Shown: positions 8,927-14,838 of the stretch, piece after piece
Numbering within the stretch: position 1 is the stretch's first letter
How the letters are laid out: each line of letters begins with the position of its first letter
Origin: CAUZFZ01 sp964431285
GTDB taxonomy: Bacteria; Planctomycetota; Planctomycetia; Planctomycetales; Planctomycetaceae
Length of the DNA stretch: 16,714 bases
Assembly (NCBI GenBank): GCA_964431285.1
Contig: CAYSJO010000572.1
Coordinates: forward strand, 1 to 16,714
Direction: 5' to 3'
The notes under the pieces: generated by a model
The model's input: only the letters and a program-made list of their open reading frames with translations
The model's database searches: none
Told to the model about the DNA's origin: nothing
Made by a program: the position numbers and the translations under genes

Positions 8927-9796
8927 ATGCCAGCATCTCACACCGTTGAACACTCCATAGAACTACTGGATTTTCTTTTTGCCTGTCACCCTGAGGCAAA
9001 GAAGACAAAAGTTCGGCAGTGGCTTAAGCATGGGTCGGTGCACGTCAACGGACAGGCGATTACACGCTTCAACCATCGACTGCAGACTAGTGACCTGGTT
9101 TCGATTCGAGACAGGGACGAGATGCGGACCAAGAGCCTCTTGCCACGGGGAATGGACGTTGTGTTTGAGGACGAGTCACTGGTCGTCATCGAAAAGCCCG
9201 AACACCTGTTGAGTATGGCCAGCGATTCGGAACGGCAGAAGACTGCCTTCGCGTTCCTGACTGACTATGTACGCCGCGGCAATCCTCGGAGTCCAGAACG
9301 CGTGTGGATTGTCCACCGGCTGGATCGCGAGACATCCGGGCTGATGGTTTTTTCCAGGACCGAGGCGGCGAAGCGAACGCTACAGGAAGACTGGCAGGAA
9401 ACGGAAAAACGCTACCTGGCAGTGGTGGAAGGAAAACCACCAGCTGACCACGGAGTGCTCAAGTCACATTTGGATGAGAGCAGACCGTTCAAGGTCTACA
9501 GTGCCCCATCCAGTGAACACACACGTCTTGCTGTGACGCATTATCGAGTGATCCGCCAAACCACGTCCAGCGCGTTGCTCGAACTCAAACTGGAGACCGG
9601 TCGCCGCAATCAGATTCGCGTACACCTGGCCGATGTGGGCTGTCCGGTCATCGGCGATCAGAAGTATGAAGCCCGCACAAATCCGGTCGGGCGACTGGGC
9701 TTACACGCCAGTTTCCTGGAATTCCGCCACCCGTTGACGCGTGAACTTCTCACGTTTGAATCAAGTTTTCCCGCGGCCCTGTCCCGCCTTCTGTGA
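8927..9796 (+). CDS. RluA-family RNA pseudouridine synthase with S4 domain
   Basis: The product is 289 aa from ATG 8927. ATG 8864 would add 21 residues; neither has a clear ribosome binding site, and 8927 is preferred because the S4-like part begins soon after. Residues 9-60 look like an S4 RNA-binding domain (KKTKVRQWLKHGSVHVNGQ). The catalytic RluA domain follows, with IVHRLDRETSGL at 128-139, where Asp133 is the expected catalytic residue that attacks the uridine. RRNQIRVHLADVGCPVIGD is the second conserved block of the family. It should isomerise specific uridines in rRNA or tRNA in the cytoplasm. Which site (RluC, RluD, RluA or TruC type) cannot be decided from sequence alone, so no symbol is given. 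It stands alone, and a hairpin follows 8 bp after the stop. Stop codon TGA. Confidence 0.92.
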   Translation: MPASHTVEHSIELLDFLFACHPEAKKTKVRQWLKHGSVHVNGQAITRFNHRLQTSDLVSIRDRDEMRTKSLLPRGMDVVFEDESLVVIEKPEHLLSMASDSERQKTAFAFLTDYVRRGNPRSPERVWIVHRLDRETSGLMVFSRTEAAKRTLQEDWQETEKRYLAVVEGKPPADHGVLKSHLDESRPFKVYSAPSSEHTRLAVTHYRVIRQTTSSALLELKLETGRRNQIRVHLADVGCPVIGDQKYEARTNPVGRLGLHASFLEFRHPLTRELLTFESSFPAALSRLL

Positions 9797-9804
9797 CCTG
9801 GCAG

Positions 9805-9833
9805 GCTTGTTTCGTTGCAACGCAGAAACAAGC
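9805..9833 (+). terminator. Possible terminator hairpin after the pseudouridine synthase gene
   Basis: A perfect 9-bp inverted repeat, GCTTGTTTC and GAAACAAGC, encloses an 11-base loop. It begins 9 bases after the TGA at 9794-9796. The loop contains part of a smaller palindrome (CGTTGCAACG). No T-run follows, so it is not a classical intrinsic terminator; it may protect the 3' end or work with Rho. Confidence 0.4.
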
Positions 9834-10016
9834 GGCTGTTTCACCGGGTCCGAATTCGCCTCAAATCATCGGAACTCGTCACCAGGCACGGGTCTTTCGA
9901 AGTCGTGCGACATAGACAGGGGTTCGCCGCTGGGTGCCTCGAAACGAGCGGGCGTTGAGCATCGCCGGGCGGCTATCGGATCAAATGTCACAAAAACCCG
10001 AGAGCCAATAGTCAGG

Positions 10017-10223
10017 ATGCGAGCCATTGGCATTTGGTTCCTGAGTTCGTCGCTGTTGGCCGCTACCATGATTCCGGCTCCTGCTTCTTCTCAGGTGAAT
10101 GTCAGAGAGAACTACCCGGATGTACGACTTTCTGTTTCAAATCGCTGCTTAACTTGCGGCCCGACTTACTATTGGCGGAGCTACGCTCCAAATCCTGGCT
10201 GCGAATTTCACAATCAACGCTGA
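10017..10223 (+). CDS. Small secreted protein, function unknown
   Basis: A 68-aa product reads from ATG 10017 to TGA 10223. Residues 1-25 look like a signal peptide: MRAIGIWFLSSSLLAATM, then PAPASSQ. The mature peptide of about 43 residues has three cysteines (CLTCG and a later GC), four aromatic residues in and around TYYWRSY, and no known domain. AGG directly abuts the ATG, so the ribosome binding site is poor; GAGAG about thirteen bases upstream is the only other candidate. Small exported peptides of this kind are frequent in planctomycetes. It is convergent with the beta-repeat gene at 10345. I do not recognise the family; the signal peptide is the main reason to accept it as a gene. Confidence 0.45.
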   Translation: MRAIGIWFLSSSLLAATMIPAPASSQVNVRENYPDVRLSVSNRCLTCGPTYYWRSYAPNPGCEFHNQR

Positions 10224-10281
10224 ATTGACGGGCCAGATCTCTCACGACAACCGAACTCAGCGTGAATCGACGTGACGATGC

Positions 10282-10312
10282 AAAAAAGAAGGCCGGCAAA
10301 ATGCCGGCCTTC
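10282..10312 (-). terminator. Intrinsic terminator of the minus-strand beta-repeat gene
   Basis: GAAGGCCGGC and GCCGGCCTTC (10288-10297 and 10303-10312) form a perfect 10-bp stem, extended to 11 by A10298-T10302, with a 3-base loop. On the minus strand the stem is followed by six T (the A-run at 10282-10287). It begins about 30 bases after the TAA of the gene ending at 10345, exactly where its terminator is expected. It could also stop transcription from the plus strand, but no T-run exists on that side. Confidence 0.88.
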
Positions 10313-10344
10313 GAGACTGTCAAACTGTCTGCGGCGCGGTGCCG

Positions 10345-10863
10345 TTAGTACTGGTAGTAGACCTGCTGCGGCTGCTCAACCAGCGTCCAGCGTTCGCCGT
10401 TCAGTCGATTTTCCAACGTCCATGTCAGTCCCTCTTTGAACACGATTGAGATGACGTTGGTGGCGTCGACTTCTGCCTTGCCCCAGTCCGTGTCTACAAA
10501 CAACTTCCCGAGTTCGGTCGTTCCCGTGACTGAGTCACCGTTCGTCAGCAGGACGGTGGTCATCGGTGAGTCCTTCTGCGGCAGTCGCATTCCGGCGACG
10601 GCGTGCAGCGGAATCGTCGCAGTACCGAACGCCGTTTCTACTGACAGCTCCGTCATTTCCAACAGGCGGCCTTTGAGTTGCGCGTTAGTTTGCGACGCCA
10701 TCTCCATCGTCACCTGGAGCGGCCGCGCCGCCGCTGCGGCACGTCTCTTCGCCGAATTGGTTGCCTACACCAGTTGATCATCAGCGTTTGACACGGACGA
10801 CGATGCCGCCACAAATGCCAGAGTCAGGAAAGCCAGGCCGCCTACGCTTGAAACTCTCGTCAT
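10345..10863 (-). pseudogene. Secreted beta-repeat protein interrupted by in-frame TAG
   Basis: ATG 10863 has a strong AGGGG site (10869-10873, 5-base spacer) and starts a perfect signal peptide: MTRVSSVGGLAFLTLAFVAA, then SSSVSNA before DD. Codon 33 (10765-10767) is TAG. The same frame then continues without a break for 139 codons to TAA at 10345-10347. If translation ignores the TAG the product is a 172-residue exported protein. If not, only 32 residues are made, and the remainder could be translated only from GTG 10713 or ATG 10707 as a cytoplasmic fragment without a signal. The body has two similar units: GRLLEMTELSVETAFGTATI and GTTELGKLFVDTDWGKAEV. Each is followed by a short (V/I)xG/S(M/I) strand, a beta-rich pattern seen in exported planctomycete proteins of unknown role. 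The coherent body argues for a recent mutation, an error, or readthrough. A strong terminator follows. A 20-bp palindrome lies 37 bases upstream of the ATG. Confidence 0.65.
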
Positions 10864-10868
10864 TTCTT

Positions 10869-10873
10869 CCCCT
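10869..10873 (-). promoter_or_regulatory. Ribosome binding site of the beta-repeat gene
   Basis: On the minus strand AGGGG stands five bases before ATG 10863. It decides the start and thereby shows that the TAG at 10765-10767 is internal to the gene rather than upstream of it. Confidence 0.75.
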
Positions 10874-10900
10874 CGGTGCTGGAATATCGGAATCAGTTCG

Positions 10901-10920
10901 GGTAACTCGATCGAGTTACC
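10901..10920. promoter_or_regulatory. Perfect 20-bp palindrome, candidate operator
   Basis: GGTAACTCGA is followed directly by its exact reverse complement TCGAGTTACC. It lies 37 bases upstream of ATG 10863 on the minus strand. A gapless two-fold symmetric site in this position is typical for a dimeric regulator. No T-run accompanies it, so it is not an intrinsic terminator. Confidence 0.5.
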
Positions 10921-11296
10921 ACATCGGTCAGCGGGTACTTTTTCGGTTCAATCTCCGGACACTCAAAGAAAGCATGCGAGCCAAACGCCTGCGCGGAGCG
11001 GCCGGCAGTGGATGACTGGGAGTTTTCCCGGCAGCGGATTCTCAACCAGCTGATGTAACCCGCACGAAGTAACACTCATTCGTCCGACCGCGTGGCGATC
11101 TCGGGTCACGGACGGGACATCATGCCCCGAAATCCGTTCCCAAATGATGCGGACGCACCGCGCAACTCGGCGTGCTAAGGCAGGGCATCCGACAGAGCGG
11201 CTACACTCTAAAGAGAGCGCTGAATGGCCTGAGTCGTCGGGCAAAACCGCACATACGCCAGGGCGACCTTCCCTGTCGCAGAATTCATCTAATCAC

Positions 11297-12292
11297 ATGC
11301 CTGAAGTCTCTGTTGTGATGCCGGTCTTTAACGGAGCCCGAACGGTTCGACGAGCCGTGTGCTCGATTCTCGACCAGACACTGCGCGACCTGGAATTGAT
11401 TGTGCTGGATGACGGCTCAACGGACGACACTGTCGCCGTTGTGCAACGCATACCGGACCCACGGTTACGCTTGATTCGGTGCTCACACCGCGGCGTTGTC
11501 TTGACGGCAAATACGGGGACCCAACTTGCCGTCGCGCCATTCATTGCTCGCATGGATGCTGACGACTTTTCACATGCGCGACGGCTTGAGAAACAACTTG
11601 AGCAACTTCACAAATCGAATCTCGATGTGGTGGGTTGCCAGGTCCGTATCCTGGACGAATCATCGCAGCCCGTTGACTCTCTGCGCCGCTACGAACGCTG
11701 GATTAACGAGGAAACGGCCGAGGGGCGTGACATATCCGCACTTCGATTCGTGGAATTCCCGCTGGTCAATCCGACGATTCTGGCGCGGCGGAGCTATTTC
11801 AAGCTGGGCTTTCGCGACGTCGATGTTCCCGAAGACTACGACCTGATGCTGCGTGCTGCTGCCAGCGGGATGCGTTTCGGAAAAGCGCCTGAGGCCCTTT
11901 TCGATTGGACTGATCATTCTGGCCGACTGACGCGAACCGATTCGCGATATTCGCCGGAAGCATTTATGCGATGTCGCCAATCGCATCTGCTGGCCGGTCC
12001 ACTCCGCGGTATCGAATGTGTGGACATCTGGGGAGTTGGCCAGACGGGTAAACCATGGCTCCGCTGGCTGCGTGCTCAGAATATCAACGTTCGATGCGGC
12101 TATGACGTCAACGAGCGCAAGGTGAATGAGCGAATCCACGGCGTGCGCATTGCCCATCCCACGGACATGCCGGTCGCCGATGGGACGCCACTGATCATTG
12201 CAGTTGGAGCTGACCAGGCCCGGCGACTGATTCTGCCGCAGATCCTGCAGCAAGGCTATGTTTCAGCCAGAGACGCGTGGTTCGTCGCATGA
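11297..12292 (+). CDS. Family 2 glycosyltransferase fused to nucleotide-binding-like C-terminal domain
   Basis: The product is 331 aa from ATG 11297, chosen because the GT2 fold begins at once with PEVSVVMPVFNG; no strong ribosome binding site is seen. The GT-A domain fills about residues 3-215. LDDGSTDDT at 37-45 is the nucleotide-sugar site, MDADD at 86-90 is the DxD metal site, and VPEDYDL at 177-183 carries the likely catalytic acidic pair. It should transfer a sugar from a nucleotide donor onto a glycan or lipid acceptor; donor and acceptor are unknown. Residues about 238-331 form a second domain, VDIWGVGQTGKPWL (GxGxxGK at 246-252), then YDVNERKVNERIHG and a strand LIIAVG. This looks like a Rossmann-type sensor or sugar-binding domain similar to the N-terminal part of PglD-like proteins. 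No transmembrane segment is seen, so it is cytoplasmic. It is not adjacent to other glycan genes here. Stop codon TGA. Confidence 0.88.
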   Translation: MPEVSVVMPVFNGARTVRRAVCSILDQTLRDLELIVLDDGSTDDTVAVVQRIPDPRLRLIRCSHRGVVLTANTGTQLAVAPFIARMDADDFSHARRLEKQLEQLHKSNLDVVGCQVRILDESSQPVDSLRRYERWINEETAEGRDISALRFVEFPLVNPTILARRSYFKLGFRDVDVPEDYDLMLRAAASGMRFGKAPEALFDWTDHSGRLTRTDSRYSPEAFMRCRQSHLLAGPLRGIECVDIWGVGQTGKPWLRWLRAQNINVRCGYDVNERKVNERIHGVRIAHPTDMPVADGTPLIIAVGADQARRLILPQILQQGYVSARDAWFVA

Positions 12293-12316
12293 GCGACTCC
12301 CCGTGTGGTTGTAATT

Positions 12317-12342
12317 ATGAGTAATCTGAATGAGTAATCTGA
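12317..12342. repeat. Perfect 13-bp tandem duplication
   Basis: ATGAGTAATCTGA occurs twice without a gap (12317-12329 and 12330-12342), 24 bases after the glycosyltransferase stop and between two convergent genes. It probably reflects replication slippage. No function is evident. Confidence 0.7.
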
Positions 12343-12462
12343 CAGACCCGCGAATCTCCACTCCATCACGGGGTTCTCTTTCAAGGCTGCGACGGTAGGG
12401 CGGAATGTTAGTGAGATCGCGTCGAGTCGCTGGCGGTCACATTCCCATCACGCACAGTGCCA

Positions 12463-13296
12463 CTACTTCCCGGCGATCGACGCTCGCAGTGCCTTCACAG
12501 TCGCGTCCGCACGAAAGTTGATAATGCAGTGCCCCCACGTGATGGTGCGTTCTGCAGGTGCCAGGTGGACGCCGTTGATGTGAAATCGGTCTGCTTTGAT
12601 TCGCTGCTGTGTGCGCACGCTGTCACCGTCAACGGCCATCATCATCGCAGTCATCGCGAAGTCGTCATGCAGGCCCTCTGGCGTCTGTTTGACGCCCTGT
12701 TCCTCGAGCCATTTTGCCACCGAGCCGAAGTCGTAGTACTCGGGAATGAAGTGCAACCGTGTGCCATCCTCTCCCCACGCCTCGTTCAGGTTTGAGGCGA
12801 CCGCTTTCAGACCGGCCTGGTTTCCGCCGCTGTCCCCGATCAGCACAATGTGCTCGAAGCCGTGCGTCTTGAATGAGCTGCAGATATCCGTTAGCAGCGA
12901 TCGATAGGTTTCTTCCGTGACACTGACCGTTCCCGGGTACTTCATGTGGACGGTGGGCGGGTCAATATCTCCTTCGGGAACGAACGGCACGATCGGTGCG
13001 ACAAGTGCATTGCCCAGCTTCCGGGCAATGGCTTCGGTTGTCCCCCGCAACACGACGTTGTGTTTGCCCGTGACCAGGTAAGGACCGTTCTGCTCGACTC
13101 CGCCAGTGGCGACGATCACCGTCCTCTTGCCCGCACGCATGGCGTCACGGACTTCCATCCAGGTCATGTCTTCGATGAATACCGTGTCGACAGCATCAAT
13201 CGGTCGCACACCCTCAGGGTCGGGCGACACAGGATTCGGAATGGCGGTCAGACCGGCCGCGGCAAATACGGACGAAACGAAGATGAGTCGAAGCAT
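12463..13296 (-). CDS. Secreted creatininase-family protein with non-canonical metal site
   Basis: The product is 277 aa from ATG 13296. AAGGA lies 8 bases upstream, and the product begins with a signal peptide (MLRLIFVSSVFAAAGLTA), so the open extension up to 13443, which would overlap hemB, is rejected. The creatininase fold is recognisable: IEDMTWMEVRDAM (41-53), then ATGGVEQNGPYLVTGKHN (63-80), then HGFEHIVLIGDSGGN (145-159). Classical creatininase/amidohydrolase members bind two metals through ExH, a later Asp, and NGHxxN. Here the matching positions are E68-x-N70, H79, and GDSGGN, so several ligands differ. This E-x-N...K-H-N version appears to be a coherent exported subfamily, but its substrate is unknown to me. 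hemB lies 131 bp upstream on the same strand, so co-transcription is possible. The stop is TAG, with an in-frame TGA four codons later at 12448-12450. Confidence 0.85.
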   Translation of the reverse strand: MLRLIFVSSVFAAAGLTAIPNPVSPDPEGVRPIDAVDTVFIEDMTWMEVRDAMRAGKRTVIVATGGVEQNGPYLVTGKHNVVLRGTTEAIARKLGNALVAPIVPFVPEGDIDPPTVHMKYPGTVSVTEETYRSLLTDICSSFKTHGFEHIVLIGDSGGNQAGLKAVASNLNEAWGEDGTRLHFIPEYYDFGSVAKWLEEQGVKQTPEGLHDDFAMTAMMMAVDGDSVRTQQRIKADRFHINGVHLAPAERTITWGHCIINFRADATVKALRASIAGK

Positions 13297-13427
13297 GGGA
13301 TGGGTCCTTAGTACCTGGTGAAGCCGCAGTCGCGACTCCGCGATGGATTCAGCGTGTTGATTGGTGTGTCCGTGAAAGTGTCTCTTAACGAATTTGGTAC
13401 GCCAGTCCGTCGGGCAGGGGCTACGTT

Positions 13428-14465
13428 TCAGCCTCCCAGCCACTCGGCGATCTGTGGAGCGAAGTAGGTCAGAATGATGTCGGCCCCGGCCCGGCGGATG
13501 CCTGTCAACGTTTCCAGAGTGACGGACTTCTCGTCGAGCCAGCCGGCCGCGGACGCGGACTTGATCATCAGGTACTCGCCGCTGACCTGATAAGCGGCCA
13601 CTGGAAGTGCTGTCTCGTCGCGCAACGCGCGGATCACGTCAAGGTACGGGCCCGCGGGTTTGACCATGACGATGTCCGCGCCCTCGCCTTCATCCAGCTC
13701 CAGTTCGCGAAGCGCCTCACGCACGTTGGCCGGGTCCATCTGGTACGTCGTCTTGTCCGCTGGGATTGGCTTGCCACCGCTGGCTTTGGGAGCAGAATCG
13801 AGGGCTCCGCGGAATGGACCATAAAATGCGGATGCGTACTTAGCCGTGTAGGCCATGATTGAGACGTCGCTGAAACCCTCTTCGTCAAGCGCCTGTCGAA
13901 TGGCTCCTACGCGGCCGTCCATCATGTCGCTGGGAGCGACGATGTCCGCACCCGCGCGGGCCTGGCAGATCGCCTGATCGCACAGAACACGCACTGTTTC
14001 GTCGTTCAGAATGATTCCTTCGTCTGAGACAATGCCGTCATGACCGTCGGTGTTGTAAGGATCGAGAGCGACATCGGTCACAACACACGTGTCAGGACAG
14101 GCGTCTTTGATGCGACGGATGGCTTCAGGGATCAGGCCGCCGTCATTGCCGGCTTCATCACCGGTTGGGGTCTTCAGGCTGTCGTCCACCTTCGGAAACA
14201 CCACAACCTTGTTGATACCGAGATCCGCGATACGCCGAACTTCTGTGACCAGACCTGGCAGCGACCAGCGTGTCTGCCCTGGCATCGAATCCAGGGGGAC
14301 ATTGTCGGCGTCGGCATGCAGGAACATCGGGTAGATCAACTGTCGGGGATGGAGCCATGTCTCTCGGCACATCGAGCGAATCGCGGCAGATTTGCGATTG
14401 CGGCGGGGACGGGACGGTAATTCGGGCTCGGTGGCAGCGAGCAGCTCTTCGTAAGACGAGGACAT
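13428..14465 (-). CDS. hemB: Porphobilinogen synthase (delta-aminolevulinic acid dehydratase), magnesium type
   Basis: The product is 345 aa, close to the usual 320-345 aa of HemB. ATG 14465 has AGGA nine bases upstream. The enzyme joins two molecules of 5-aminolevulinate to porphobilinogen, the second common step of haem and corrin synthesis, in the cytoplasm. Both active-site lysines are visible: K209 in AYTAKYASAFYGPF and K269 in IVMVKPAGPYLDVI. The metal-site segment reads DVALDPYNTDGHDG (131-144). The three cysteines of the zinc type are replaced by Ala and Asp, as in the Mg-dependent group. RE at 34-35 and LIYPMF at 43-48 are also family landmarks. The haem product fits the many c-type haem proteins of planctomycetes, including the CxxCH protein in this window. 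The creatininase gene follows on the same strand after 131 bp. Stop codon TGA. Confidence 0.97.
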   Translation of the reverse strand: MSSSYEELLAATEPELPSRPRRNRKSAAIRSMCRETWLHPRQLIYPMFLHADADNVPLDSMPGQTRWSLPGLVTEVRRIADLGINKVVVFPKVDDSLKTPTGDEAGNDGGLIPEAIRRIKDACPDTCVVTDVALDPYNTDGHDGIVSDEGIILNDETVRVLCDQAICQARAGADIVAPSDMMDGRVGAIRQALDEEGFSDVSIMAYTAKYASAFYGPFRGALDSAPKASGGKPIPADKTTYQMDPANVREALRELELDEGEGADIVMVKPAGPYLDVIRALRDETALPVAAYQVSGEYLMIKSASAAGWLDEKSVTLETLTGIRRAGADIILTYFAPQIAEWLGG

Positions 14466-14838
14466 GGCGGCGATTCCTGCGGCTGTTCAAACACGTGAAG
14501 GCCGGATTCTCGCGGCAGCAGGCTTTAATCGCAAAGGCCTGGAACATCAGGCCTCTGATTCGTCTCGATCCGCAGTGTTGGTCTGGCGCAATTGCTGGAC
14601 TTGAAATACACTCCCGAACACTGGCGATTCCGAGGAAGACACCGGATCACCCAGTCGCGCCGTATGTGCAGGCAAGGAAAGGATTTCGGGCCAGGTGCTG
14701 ATCTGGTCATACCACAGAACCAGATTCTGTCACTTTTGTGGCTTTCAGCACCGATACGTCAGATTAAGTCTGTGCTCATTGCAGCGCAGCCTTCGGTTGT
14801 GCAGCTGCGTCCTTATCCCGATCGAACTGGCGTCAAGG
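14466..14838. other. Divergent intergenic region between hemB and the M1 peptidase gene
   Basis: This 373-bp stretch should contain both promoters, but none could be recognised with confidence. A 7-bp inverted repeat (ATCTGGT at 14701-14707 and ACCAGAT at 14719-14725) with an 11-base spacer is the only structure seen. The frame of the peptidase is open back to 14695, but the extension is rich in Cys and Arg and would bury the signal peptide, so I do not count it as coding. Confidence 0.4.

Larger units (their letters stand above)
10864..11296. other. Divergent intergenic region
   Basis: This 433-bp stretch lies between the beta-repeat gene (-) and the glycosyltransferase gene (+). It holds the ribosome binding site and palindrome listed separately. 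The open frames in it have no signal peptide, no ribosome binding site and no recognisable domain, so I call no gene. The glycosyltransferase frame is open upstream to 11144, but that extension is polar and not family-like. Confidence 0.4.

Noticed and set aside
11660..12253. Open frame of 197 codons on the minus strand
   Set aside because: It is antisense to the glycosyltransferase gene, and its translation shows no family features.
12299..12373. Distant inverted repeat CCCCGTG/CACGGGG after the glycosyltransferase gene
   Set aside because: The two arms are 61 bases apart and only 7 bp long, so chance pairing is likely.
13297..13443. N-terminal extension of the creatininase gene, overlapping hemB
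   Set aside because: The internal ATG 13296 has a ribosome binding site and starts a signal peptide; the extension is polar and would hide it.
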